This document shows positions 34,776 through 42,832 of a stretch of 64,000 nucleotides of DNA, one piece after another. Each line of letters starts with the position of its first letter. Position 1 is the stretch's first letter. The stretch is from NCBI RefSeq assembly GCF_900141855.1, contig NZ_FQYU01000002.1, positions 124,001 to 188,000 of the forward strand, read 5' to 3'. The notes beneath the pieces were generated by a model. That model saw only the letters and a list, made by a program, of their open reading frames with translations, had not been told where the DNA came from and did not search any database. The position numbers and the translations under genes were made by a program. This DNA comes from Pseudozobellia thermophila (GTDB taxonomy: Bacteria; Bacteroidota; Bacteroidia; Flavobacteriales; Flavobacteriaceae).

Positions 34776-36020
34776 CTACTTCCCCGAAGCCTTCTTTTCC
34801 TCGATCCACTTGGCCATGTACTTGGTCGCATTCAGGGTGTGGTGCTGCAGCAAGGAGCCGGTCAAATTGCGAAGCCTGTGTTCTTCGAGTCCCTCTGACA
34901 AGGCCTGGATCCTGTCCTTAAAAAGGGCCTCATGTCTTTCTTTGCCATAAAGGCCGTTGACCAGGGCAACGCCTTTTTCTTGGGCCTTTTTCCATTCGCA
35001 TTCATTTTCGTACAAATGGATGGCCGCCCGGGCAAAGCCTTCGGCGTCGTCTTCGATTTTACCGTTCCACGCCAGGGTGCCGCACATGCCTTCCGCTCCT
35101 ATCGAAGTGGTGACACTGGGCGTTCCGCATGTCATGCCCAAAAGCAGTTTGCCCTTGATTCCCGCACCGAAGCGCAAGGGTGCCAAGTTCAATCGGGCCA
35201 TTTTCATAACGGAATCGGCATCCTCGACCCATCCCTTGACCAAAAAACCTTCCCTGGCATGGTGCATCTGCATGATCGACTGGGGTAGATAGGCACCGTA
35301 AACATTCAGTTTGGCCTCGGGAAGGCCTTTTTTGATCCTGGGCCAAATTTGGGATTTCAACCACCGTAGCGCATCGATGTTGGGCTGGTGTTTTCCATTG
35401 CCGATACAAACAAAGCCGCTTCTGTCGGAGTACGAAGGCCATTGTTCGGTGTCGGCGTCCGTGAGGGTCTCGACCATAAAGGGCAGGTGCAGCAACAAAC
35501 GGTCATCGATGTTCAGGACGGACAATAATTCCATTTCATAACTGGATATGATCAACGACAGGTCGCTGCGATAAATGCTCGCGAGTTCCCGCTTGGCCAC
35601 ATCGCTTTTCAGCCACTCCGATAGGGAAAAGTCAATTCCCTTTTTGTGGTTCCTTTCCCGTATGGCCCGTAACGAATGTAGGTCTTCGGTATCCAGTATA
35701 CGCAATGCGCCCGGAGCGAATTCGGCCACCCGCCAACCAAATTGCTCTTCGGTCAAAAAACGGTCGAACAGCACCACTTCGGGTTGCAGGCGGGCAACGT
35801 AACGGTCGAAACCCGGATCGTTCAAAAGTATCGCCTTGGTTTCGATACCCATGTCGGCCAGGGCAAGGGAGCGTTCGGAAGCCTTGGCGGTGCTGGCAAA
35901 AACAATCTTATAATCGAGCGAGAGAAAGAAAAGGAGAAGCTGGTGCATACGGTTTCCGGCGGCCGTCGATTCCGGTTCGGGCCAAGTGTAACCAATGATC
36001 AAAAGGCAACTTTCTCGCAT
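34776..36020 (-). CDS. GT-B family glycosyltransferase (GT4/GT1-like)
   Basis: A 414-residue enzyme starting at the ATG at 36020 (Met-Arg-Glu-Ser-Cys-Leu-Leu-Ile-Ile-Gly). The N-domain has Trp-Pro-Glu-Pro-Glu-Ser-Thr-Ala-Ala-Gly-Asn-Arg, typical of GT-B acceptor loops. The C-domain has Val-Cys-Ile-Gly-Asn-Gly-Lys-His-Gln-Pro-Asn, then Leu-Ala-Pro-Leu-Arg-Phe-Gly-Ala-Gly-Ile-Lys-Gly-Lys-Leu-Leu, the nucleotide-sugar site of the family. There is no membrane anchor. It is a cytoplasmic transferase acting on a glycan or small-molecule acceptor, not adjacent to a polysaccharide cluster of its own. It ends 61 bases before the helicase gene. Confidence 0.85.
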   Translation of the reverse strand: MRESCLLIIGYTWPEPESTAAGNRMHQLLLFFLSLDYKIVFASTAKASERSLALADMGIETKAILLNDPGFDRYVARLQPEVVLFDRFLTEEQFGWRVAEFAPGALRILDTEDLHSLRAIRERNHKKGIDFSLSEWLKSDVAKRELASIYRSDLSLIISSYEMELLSVLNIDDRLLLHLPFMVETLTDADTEQWPSYSDRSGFVCIGNGKHQPNIDALRWLKSQIWPRIKKGLPEAKLNVYGAYLPQSIMQMHHAREGFLVKGWVEDADSVMKMARLNLAPLRFGAGIKGKLLLGMTCGTPSVTTSIGAEGMCGTLAWNGKIEDDAEGFARAAIHLYENECEWKKAQEKGVALVNGLYGKERHEALFKDRIQALSEGLEEHRLRNLTGSLLQHHTLNATKYMAKWIEEKKASGK

Positions 36021-36081
36021 GAAACTAAATATCAAGTGGATGACTACCGACGTTCGGCCCTCTATCACAAACGGGCCTGAC

Positions 36082-37593
36082 CTACATCTTTTCGGCGAAC
36101 CGCCGGGAGATACTCGAACGAAGTTTGCGCTCGTAGTCTTCCTCCAGCCATTCCTTGTAATTTTTGGTATTGTTCATAATACAATAAGAGTATTGCCTGA
36201 CGCGATAGGCTATTTCGTCCTTCAGTTCCTTGGCCAACATCCGGGCATCGAAAACATCCTCGGCATTTTCGACACATATTTTGGCGTGTTGTTCGATACT
36301 CCGTTCCAGTACGACCTTCGATTTTAGGCCTTGGGCGAAAACCTTTTTGTATTCTTCCTTAATATTATACTCGATATCGGACGATTTACTGAACTTCTTT
36401 CGCAGTTCGGGGGGCATTTCGTATACGAACTCGCGTTCAATTTCCTCGTCGTTCTTGATGTTTTCCAAGTAGAAATCGGGAAAGTGGAAAATCTCCTGCC
36501 AATCGATGGGCGCGTCCCACATTCCGAAACGGGCGACGTTGTTGCCCAGATCGACTACGGTAAACTCCTCTTTGTTGGGCAAGATACGGCTACCACGTCC
36601 GATCATTTGAAAATAGAGGGTCAGCGATCGCGTGGCCCGGTTCAATATTATGGTCTCTACCGAAGGCTCGTCGAAGCCCGTGGTCAAAATACTCACCGAA
36701 GTCAAAATGGCATCGGGCGTATTCGAAAACCATTCCAAGATCTCCTTGCGTTCGGAAGCGGTGTTTTTGTTATCGAGATGGCGAACGTTGTAACCTGCCT
36801 TTTTAAAGGTTTCGTAAACGTACAGCGAGGTATTGATCCCGTTGTTGAAAATCAAGGTTTTGGTACCTTCGGCGATTTCCTTGTATGCAGAGAGCAACTT
36901 GCCCAACATGCTGTGGTTGCCATAGAGCTCGTCGGATGACTTTACGGTGTAATCGCCGTTAATCCCCAACTTCAGCCCTTGAAGGCTGACATCGTAGTTA
37001 TAAACGTTGGCCTTGGCCAAAAACTTCTTCTTGATCAGCGAAGAGATCGATTCGCCCACGATCAACTTTTGGTAGTTGTCCTTCATGGGCAATTTAATGT
37101 TCGAACTCAAGGGAGTTGCGGTAACCCCGAGAATGGTCGACTTGCTAAAGTACTTGAAGAGCTTGCGGAAGGAGTTGTAGTGGGCCTCGTCGATGATGAC
37201 CAGGCCGATATTGTTGATTTCCACCTTTTCTTCCTGCAGGCGGTTGTTCAGCGTTTCGACCATGGCGACGAAACACATGAACTCGTCTTGGTCGGTAAGC
37301 TCCTTGACCTCACTGTTGATAATTTTGTTGCGTACCCCGAACCCCTTGAGCATCTTTGAGGTTTGGACACTCAATTCGATTCGGTGGGTCAGTACGACCA
37401 CCTTCTTACCGGTTTTTTCGATATAGCGGCGCGCAATTTCTGAAAAGACCACCGTTTTACCCCCACCCGTCGGCAACTGATACAAAAGATTGCCGCTTTC
37501 GGTATCGCTTTCGAGATACTCGAAAATCTTATGCAGATCCTTGATCTGATAGTCGTAAAGTTTTTTGTCGGATTTGTCTGTTCGCACTTCCAA
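36082..37593 (-). CDS. DEAH-box SF2 helicase
   Basis: A 503-residue superfamily 2 helicase starting at a TTG at 37593, since a stop lies just upstream and no ATG is available; GTG at 37587 is an alternative. Walker A is Pro-Thr-Gly-Gly-Gly-Lys-Thr (41-47), motif II Asp135-Glu-Ala-His138, motif III Thr-Ala-Thr-Pro (158-161), and motif VI Gln-Met-Ile-Gly-Arg-Gly-Ser-Arg near residue 335. The family is the ERCC3/type III-restriction-like group, with a basic-helical C-terminal 120 residues. No nuclease or methylase is adjacent, so this is not an obvious restriction system. It may act in DNA repair. Confidence 0.9.
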   Translation of the reverse strand: MEVRTDKSDKKLYDYQIKDLHKIFEYLESDTESGNLLYQLPTGGGKTVVFSEIARRYIEKTGKKVVVLTHRIELSVQTSKMLKGFGVRNKIINSEVKELTDQDEFMCFVAMVETLNNRLQEEKVEINNIGLVIIDEAHYNSFRKLFKYFSKSTILGVTATPLSSNIKLPMKDNYQKLIVGESISSLIKKKFLAKANVYNYDVSLQGLKLGINGDYTVKSSDELYGNHSMLGKLLSAYKEIAEGTKTLIFNNGINTSLYVYETFKKAGYNVRHLDNKNTASERKEILEWFSNTPDAILTSVSILTTGFDEPSVETIILNRATRSLTLYFQMIGRGSRILPNKEEFTVVDLGNNVARFGMWDAPIDWQEIFHFPDFYLENIKNDEEIEREFVYEMPPELRKKFSKSSDIEYNIKEEYKKVFAQGLKSKVVLERSIEQHAKICVENAEDVFDARMLAKELKDEIAYRVRQYSYCIMNNTKNYKEWLEEDYERKLRSSISRRFAEKM

Positions 37594-37898
37594 GTAGGTG
37601 GTGGTATTTTAGATTTGTGTACTTAGTGATTTTTCAAGATTTGTACAAAACCTCAATTTGCAAAACTAAAGGAAAATTGTACCAGGATGAAATTTATCTC
37701 CCGGAAAAGCGTTAAAATCGCAGAACATCCGACTAATCAACCACTTAGAAAAGTCCCTGCCCCCAGGCCTTTTGACCGGGGCAACGGCCCTCGGGTTTCC
37801 CACCCGGTTATTGCCTTCAACCGCCTTGAAACCAGATTTTTACATATGCGTATACCGTACCCTTCCCCTATTAAAAAGGGCTACTAAATGGAAAAGAC
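37594..37898. other. 305-base intergenic region, no convincing gene
   Basis: A plus-strand frame at 37687-37887 (66 codons) is Pro/Arg/His-rich and lacks any family-like feature. The left part is AT-rich and probably holds the helicase promoter on the minus strand. No terminator is visible. Confidence 0.4.
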
Positions 37899-38408
37899 TC
37901 AATCGATAATATCGAGTGCCCTGGAAAAACCTTCGGTATAAGGCCAATCTTGTTCTTGGGTCTCGGTATAAATTTTCACGATACGTTCCTTAAAATCGGG
38001 CAATAAACCGTGTACCGAAATAAAGCGAACCGCCTCGTTGAAGGAGTTCAGCATACTTTTGTAAAAAGAATCGGGTACGTTTCGCTCCCTGGCAAACAGT
38101 TGTGCTATTTCCAAATTGTATAGCATAACGTCGATTACCAGGTCGGGGGCCACCCCGAGCTTGATAAAGTGCTTGATGTACTTTTGCGCGACCGACCTTC
38201 TGGCCCTCGCCCGTCGGCGTTTGACGGGAAAGTACTCATTGCCGATTTTTGCCTTTGCATTCTGTACAAGCTTGTCTTCCTTGGGGTTGAAAATAAAGTC
38301 GTAATACTCCTTCACCATGGGAAAGCGCTCATAAAGGTCGATCATCTGTTCTTCCAAAGCCTCTTTCGGCAATTCGGCAATATATTTTTTTAGGGCCCTT
38401 TTGCTCAT
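37899..38408 (-). CDS. DUF6155 family protein
   Basis: A 169-residue soluble helical protein starting at the ATG at 38408 (Met-Ser-Lys-Arg-Ala-Leu-Lys-Lys-Tyr-Ile). The open frame extends 51 residues upstream but that part is not conserved in style. Signature segments of DUF6155 are Asp-Leu-Tyr-Glu-Arg-Phe, Val-Lys-Glu-Tyr-Tyr-Asp-Phe-Ile-Phe-Asn-Pro-Lys-Glu-Asp-Lys-Leu, and Arg-Ala-Arg-Arg-Ser-Val-Ala-Gln-Lys-Tyr-Ile-Lys-His. Function is unknown. It is divergent from rpoD with a 174-base gap. Confidence 0.85.
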   Translation of the reverse strand: MSKRALKKYIAELPKEALEEQMIDLYERFPMVKEYYDFIFNPKEDKLVQNAKAKIGNEYFPVKRRRARARRSVAQKYIKHFIKLGVAPDLVIDVMLYNLEIAQLFARERNVPDSFYKSMLNSFNEAVRFISVHGLLPDFKERIVKIYTETQEQDWPYTEGFSRALDIID

Positions 38409-38582
38409 AAATTCTCCATTACCGCGTAAAAATATGGGAAAGCCTGAAATTTCAGGTGTTTTCGGAAAGTAAATCTTAAACTTCTCATAAATTATGTATA
38501 AGTATACTGACAAGTCTTTGGAAAAGACGTAATAAAAATGTATAATGAGAACTTGTAGCAATTATAAACATAAGCAATATAT

Positions 38583-39446
38583 ATGAGGCAACTTAAGATT
38601 ATCAAGCAGGTAACCAATCGCGAATCGAAATCATTGGACAAATACCTGCAAGATATCAGCAAAATAGACCTGATCAATGCGGCGGAAGAAGTCGAACTGG
38701 CCCAAAGGATCCGAGCTGGAGACCAAGTCGCCCTTGAAAGGTTGACTACCGCCAATCTAAGATTTGTGGTCTCCGTTGCAAAACAATACCAGAACCAAGG
38801 TCTAAAACTTCCCGATTTGATCAACGAAGGCAATTTGGGCTTGGTCAAGGCCGCCAAACGCTTTGATGAGACCCGTGGTTTTAAGTTTATCTCCTACGCC
38901 GTATGGTGGATACGCCAATCGATCTTACAGGCCTTGGCCGAACAATCGCGGGTCGTAAGACTTCCCTTGAACAAAATAGGTTCGATCAACAAGATCAAAA
39001 AGACCTTTTCTTACTTGGAACAGGCCCATGAACGCCCACCCTCGGCAGAAGAAATAGCCAAGGAACTTGAAATGACCGTAAGCGAGGTGAAACAATCCAT
39101 CAAAAATTCGGGAAGGCACGTTTCCATGGACGCCCCCTTAAGGGAAGGCGAAGACTCCAATCTGTACGATGTCTTGAGGTCGGGCGAATCGCCAAGACCC
39201 GATAAGACCCTTATGCAACAGTCTTTGAACACGGAGATCAACCGCGCCCTCGAAACCTTGTCCCCACGTGAGGCGGACGTGGTTAAATTATACTACGGTA
39301 TTGGCGACCAACAGTCGATGACCTTGGCCGAAATCGGCCAGACCTTTGACCTTACGCGCGAACGGGTAAGGCAAATTCGGGAAAAGGCCATTCGCAAGCT
39401 TCGCCATAACTCAAGAAGTAAATTGTTAAAGACCTATTTGGGATAG
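38583..39446 (+). CDS. rpoD: Primary RNA polymerase sigma factor
   Basis: A 287-residue sigma-70 protein, the usual short length of the Bacteroidota housekeeping sigma factor. Region 1.2 is at 15-50 (Asp-Lys-Tyr-Leu-Gln-Asp-Ile-Ser). Region 2 contains Asn-Leu-Arg-Phe-Val-Val-Ser-Val-Ala and [10 protein letters not shown], then [11 protein letters not shown] (2.3-2.4). Region 4 is at the end (Thr-Leu-Ala-Glu-Ile-Gly, [11 protein letters not shown]). Expected promoter is TTTG / TAnnTTTG. A strong terminator follows 17 bases after the stop. Confidence 0.97.
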   Translation: MRQLKIIKQVTNRESKSLDKYLQDISKIDLINAAEEVELAQRIRAGDQVALERLTTANLRFVVSVAKQYQNQGLKLPDLINEGNLGLVKAAKRFDETRGFKFISYAVWWIRQSILQALAEQSRVVRLPLNKIGSINKIKKTFSYLEQAHERPPSAEEIAKELEMTVSEVKQSIKNSGRHVSMDAPLREGEDSNLYDVLRSGESPRPDKTLMQQSLNTEINRALETLSPREADVVKLYYGIGDQQSMTLAEIGQTFDLTRERVRQIREKAIRKLRHNSRSKLLKTYLG

Positions 39447-39463
39447 AACAATCGATACAAGCA

Positions 39464-39497
39464 AAAAAAGGCTTCCACGAACATGGAAGCCTTTTTT
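39464..39497 (+). terminator. Rho-independent terminator after rpoD
   Basis: A perfect 14-base stem, AAAAAAGGCTTCCA (39464-39477) with TGGAAGCCTTTTTT (39484-39497), loop CGAACA. The A-run on the other side makes it usable from the minus strand too, where it would end the transcript of the two micro-genes. Confidence 0.9.
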
Positions 39498-39528
39498 GAT
39501 ATAACTAACTAGATCAACAACTAAAACA

Positions 39529-39630
39529 TTAAGAATAATTTAGTTTGTTTATTTCTTGGCTCTTTAAGATTTCGTTGAGGCTCTCAATAAAGCTCATGTA
39601 AGCGGTATTGTCTGGATTTTGATTTGCCAT
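39529..39630 (-). CDS. 33-residue micropeptide, paralogue of the next
   Basis: A small frame of 33 codons. Its core reads Tyr-Met-Ser-Phe-Ile-Glu-Ser-Leu-Asn-Glu-Ile-Leu, then after four residues Ile-Asn-Lys-Leu-Asn-Tyr-Ser. Aligned over 22 codons with the frame at 39674-39772, 11 residues are identical and most others conservative, while 5 of the 11 identical residues use different codons (Ser AGC versus TCT, Leu CTC versus TTG). This pattern indicates selection on protein, so both are real genes. It is acidic-amphipathic and helical. No family is recognised. It reads towards the rpoD terminator, 43 bases after its paralogue, so probably both are in one transcript. Confidence 0.65.
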   Translation of the reverse strand: MANQNPDNTAYMSFIESLNEILKSQEINKLNYS

Positions 39631-39673
39631 AGGTGTAGGTTTTAAAGATTAAGAATCAGGACTTGGTGGCGGA

Positions 39674-39772
39674 TTACATATAATCCAATTCCACCAATTC
39701 GTTTACACTTAAAATTTCGTTCAACTCTTGCAAGAAAGAAAGGTATTCTTCTCCGTAGGTATCGTAAAGCAT
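39674..39772 (-). CDS. 32-residue micropeptide, paralogue of the previous
   Basis: A small frame of 32 codons beginning Met-Leu-Tyr-Asp-Thr-Tyr-Gly-Glu-Glu. Its core is Tyr-Leu-Ser-Phe-Leu-Gln-Glu-Leu-Asn-Glu-Ile-Leu, and the C-terminus is Glu-Leu-Val-Glu-Leu-Asp-Tyr-Met. It is related to the 33-residue peptide downstream (see there). It lies first in the transcript on the minus strand. Both peptides share a Leu-Asn-Glu-Ile-Leu centre and end on a Leu-(Asn/Asp)-Tyr motif, which may be a binding or processing feature. Neither has a signal peptide, Cys, or a Gly-Gly leader. Possible roles are a secreted or modified peptide, or a small protein regulator; this is speculation. Confidence 0.62.
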   Translation of the reverse strand: MLYDTYGEEYLSFLQELNEILSVNELVELDYM

Positions 39773-40167
39773 AGGATATAGGTTAAGTTTGACTTTTTAC
39801 CGTAACGCGATTTGGGTCGCATTATTTATATAGTAAAACTATCAATATACCTTCGACCGAACAACAAAATGTGGTGAAGACGGCATTTTTTGTTGTAAAA
39901 CGCGGAAATTGTATATAGTTGGTTTGTCGGTTCGCCCCAAAAGTCGATACGTGTCCGATATCCTTGACCAACCTTGCCGTCCAATCCTCCCCTGCTGCCG
40001 GTATCGACTTGGTACACCAGGGCCGCACCTTAGGGGCCAGGCCGATGGCACCATACAAGACCTATAGGAACAAGTGCGCCAAATCGCTAACAATAAGGGC
40101 CTTCATTAACCGTTTTGTTATAGGCCCGGAGTGGTTGTACATAGCCAGGGCCAAAACCCGATATGCC
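39773..40167. other. 395-base divergent intergenic region
   Basis: Holds the upstream regions of the micropeptide pair (minus) and the ILEI-GDPD gene (plus). The left 150 bases are AT-rich, with T-tracts such as TTTTTTG near 39885; on the minus strand a TATATTG near 39850 is a possible -7 box. The plus frame runs on upstream of 40168 to 39919, but this part is rich in Arg, Pro and Ala without a signal and is not likely translated. Confidence 0.4.
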
Positions 40168-41466
40168 ATGATACATAGCCCATTGACAAACAAAAAAAGA
40201 AAGACACTGGGTTTGGCCCTGTTGCTCGCCTTCGTCCTTTGGTCGGATCTGTTCGCCCTACAGGACGTCCAGAACGATCACCATCCCTCCCATGACATAG
40301 AATTGAACAGCTTTGGCTTTAACGCGAAGAAAAGAAGTGGATTCGTAGTTGCGGGACATACGGAGCATGTAGAAAGGGGATTGACCCTTGTTCATTTCAA
40401 CTCAGGGGAAAAATACGAGTTCAAGACCTTCGATACCTATGCCAGTGCCGAAGCCTGCCAAGAATTCATTGCCATCTTAAGACAACTGACCGAAAAAAAA
40501 GCGGTATTTGCCATTTTGGCGCACGATTCGGCCGCCAATGCCATCATAAGCCACTCGAGCGAACTAAAGGCGCTCGGCTACCCCAAATTGGTGAACATAA
40601 AAGGCCGACAGGCCTATGCGATGCACAATTTTCAAGGCCACGTTTACGAACAGGTCGACGACCTGCAGGTCAGGCTTCACCTTGAACCTCCCAATAGACT
40701 ATCGGATGCCAACATCTACTTTCCCAAAATAAAATACGAGTTCGAACCGGGTAACGATCGGTATATCGCCCATGCCGCAGGGGAAATCGAAGGTGTAAAA
40801 TCGACAAACTCAAAAGAGGCCCTCGATTTGAACTACCGTAAGGGCTTTCGGTTTTTTGAGCTCGATATCATCAAAACCTCGGATGGTAAGTTCGTCGCCG
40901 CCCACGATTGGAACATGTGGTCCCGTTTTACCGACTATAAGGGTTCCCTGCCCCCTACCCATGAGGAATTTGTCAAACACAAGATTTATGGGGCATACCA
41001 CACATTGGATATGGAGGGCATCAATTCGTGGTTCAAGGCCCACCCCGATGCCGTTTTGGTAACCGATAAGATAAACGACCCGATGGCCTTTGCCAGTGCC
41101 TTTGTCGACAAACAACGATTGATCATGGAACTTTTTAGTCCCATGGCCATCGAACAAGCCTCCAAACAGGGCATAAAGGCCATGATCTCGCAAGAACCCT
41201 TGCTGGCGTTGAAGGGCGACAGGCTAGATTATCTGGCCCTTAACCAGGTAGAATACGCGGCCGTATCGCGCAGGATCATTGCCCGTAACACCAAGCTGAT
41301 GCAACAGCTTAAAGACCAAGGGGTAAAGGTTTACGTATACCATGTCAACTTTGATCCGGGCAAGGACGAAAAATACGTGTACGATAACGAATTGGGACTG
41401 GTATATGGGATGTATGCCGACCAATGGGCCTTTGGCCCGCTCGACGCCCCCAAGGTTTCCAAATAA
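40168..41466 (+). CDS. ILEI/PANDER domain fused to a glycerophosphodiesterase-like domain
   Basis: A 432-residue exported protein starting at the ATG at 40168; residues 1-28 form a signal or anchor. Residues 45-165 match the ILEI/FAM3 (PANDER) fold: Gly-Leu-Thr-Leu-Val-His-Phe, Phe-Lys-Thr-Phe-Asp-Thr-Tyr-Ala-Ser, Ala-Ile-Leu-Ala-His-Asp-Ser-Ala, and Gly-Arg-Gln-Ala-Tyr-Ala-Met. In animals this fold occurs in cytokine-like proteins and, in POMGnT1, as a sugar-binding stem. Residues 195-425 are a GDPD-like TIM barrel: Ile-Ala-His-Ala-Ala-Gly, Phe-Glu-Leu-Asp-Ile, Ala-His-Asp-Trp. The usual HRG and ENT are replaced by HAA and STN. It may cleave or bind glycerophosphate-containing surface glycans. 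It converges with the polysaccharide operon. Confidence 0.8.
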   Translation: MIHSPLTNKKRKTLGLALLLAFVLWSDLFALQDVQNDHHPSHDIELNSFGFNAKKRSGFVVAGHTEHVERGLTLVHFNSGEKYEFKTFDTYASAEACQEFIAILRQLTEKKAVFAILAHDSAANAIISHSSELKALGYPKLVNIKGRQAYAMHNFQGHVYEQVDDLQVRLHLEPPNRLSDANIYFPKIKYEFEPGNDRYIAHAAGEIEGVKSTNSKEALDLNYRKGFRFFELDIIKTSDGKFVAAHDWNMWSRFTDYKGSLPPTHEEFVKHKIYGAYHTLDMEGINSWFKAHPDAVLVTDKINDPMAFASAFVDKQRLIMELFSPMAIEQASKQGIKAMISQEPLLALKGDRLDYLALNQVEYAAVSRRIIARNTKLMQQLKDQGVKVYVYHVNFDPGKDEKYVYDNELGLVYGMYADQWAFGPLDAPKVSK

Positions 41467-41530
41467 GCGGTCGCAGGCCCTTTGGCGGTCAAAAGAAATC
41501 GCCCGAAGGTCGGAAAAGGGACGGACGGAC

Positions 41531-42832
41531 CTAGAATTTTACCTGATAGGTAATGCCCCCGGAAATACCATAGAAAAATTCGCCGGGCGCATAGGCCAAC
41601 TCCTGCCGTGTTGCCCCGATATTGGCCCGATAGGAATTTCGGTCGTTTTTTCCCGTAAACTGATATTCGAGACTCAAACGCTGCGATTCGACATAGAGCA
41701 AGGTTTCCGCCAGTAGCTCTTCCCCTGAAATAATTTGTCGCAATTCGGGCGAATAGCCCATGCCCGCGTTAATGCCAAAATAGTTCTCGGCATCCTTAAG
41801 GTATTTCCGCACCAAAAGATTGCCCGAAAACCGGGTCAACTTATCGGGTTGCGGGGTAATGTACGAACGCAATGAAAAATAATAGTTGCCCCTATAATGA
41901 CCTAGGGAATTGGTAATTACCGTAACGTCATTGGTGTCGTACAGAATATGCCTTCCCCCAGCCGAGAACTCAAACGCTCCGGGAAGGTTCACATAAAGGT
42001 CCCCTCCTAGCTTGTGCTTGGGATAGATACTCGAATTTGAATACCCGTAGTTTAAATAGGCGTAAAACCGTTTTGAAAATTTGGGATAAAGATCCAGGTC
42101 GTATTGCAGCCCGTTTTTTCCCAAGCGGTTGCTATAATTGATCCTCGGGATAAGGCTTCCGACCTTGGTTTGGTGCTTTAGGGAAACACTGGAGTAGACC
42201 ATGGGGTCGTAGCGCTGGTCAAATACCGTTACCGCATTGCCAAAATCGAGCCTGTTCCTGGGCTCCTTCTCGGCCTCGGCCACCATTTCAGGGCGCCTTT
42301 CTTCCTCGGCATTGGCCGCATCCGCCCCTTGGTCCCCCATTGACAGGTCCCCTCCTCGACCATCTCCTTCTTCGGTGGTATATGCCTTTTGTTCAAGCCG
42401 CTGTCGGGCAATGTCCCTCAACCTAAGAATCGCGACCGTATCCCTTTTTAGGTAGAAAAGGGCCTTGTTGGCCAGCCCCAAGGCGGTGGCGTTGTTCTTG
42501 GCGTATAGCTCGTTTTTGATGGCCGCTTCCCATATATCCGCATTTTCCCTACTTCTGGAGGTAACCACATTAAACTGTTGCCTTGCCAAACGATATTGGC
42601 CCTGCCAGCTATAGGTACTCGCCAAAAGGTTCCTCGCCTTTATATTTTCGGGATCTTCTTTAACAATGCCCTCCAGTAGTTGCCTTGCCGAAGCGTGCCT
42701 GCCTTCAAAGGCAAGATCGTAGGCCTGTTGAAAGCCAGGGTCGGCCGTTTCGCCAAGGGCACTGTCTTGGCCCTTGCCGGCATAGGCAAAAAACCAAATG
42801 AGAAGCACGGTATATATTTTTTTGGTATACAT
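41531..42832 (-). CDS. TPR and YaiO-type outer-membrane beta-barrel protein
   Basis: A 433-residue exported protein, signal ending Gly-Lys-Gly-Gln. Residues 30-150 are TPR-like helices (Ala-Phe-Glu-Gly-Arg-His, Asn-Leu-Leu-Ala-Ser-Thr-Tyr-Ser-Trp-Gln-Gly, Ala-Leu-Phe-Tyr-Leu-Lys). A Glu/Asp-rich linker (155-195) follows. Residues 200-433 are an YaiO-type barrel: strand-rich, Tyr-rich, ending Gln-Val-Lys-Phe with C-terminal Phe. YaiO proteins lie beside GT2 genes in other bacteria, including yaiP in E. coli. It starts in the last base of the phosphotransferase gene stop, so it is co-transcribed. It is the likely outer-membrane exit or anchor of the polysaccharide. Confidence 0.87.
   Translation of the reverse strand: MYTKKIYTVLLIWFFAYAGKGQDSALGETADPGFQQAYDLAFEGRHASARQLLEGIVKEDPENIKARNLLASTYSWQGQYRLARQQFNVVTSRSRENADIWEAAIKNELYAKNNATALGLANKALFYLKRDTVAILRLRDIARQRLEQKAYTTEEGDGRGGDLSMGDQGADAANAEEERRPEMVAEAEKEPRNRLDFGNAVTVFDQRYDPMVYSSVSLKHQTKVGSLIPRINYSNRLGKNGLQYDLDLYPKFSKRFYAYLNYGYSNSSIYPKHKLGGDLYVNLPGAFEFSAGGRHILYDTNDVTVITNSLGHYRGNYYFSLRSYITPQPDKLTRFSGNLLVRKYLKDAENYFGINAGMGYSPELRQIISGEELLAETLLYVESQRLSLEYQFTGKNDRNSYRANIGATRQELAYAPGEFFYGISGGITYQVKF

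Noticed and set aside
36082-37593. Helicase as part of a type III restriction or defence system
   Set aside because: No methylase, nuclease or other defence gene is adjacent.
37687-37887. 66-codon plus-strand frame in the helicase upstream region
   Set aside because: Composition is not protein-like and no motif or neighbour supports it.
39919-40167. N-terminal extension of the ILEI-GDPD frame
   Set aside because: No signal peptide and Arg/Pro-rich; the ATG at 40168 directly precedes a good signal or anchor.
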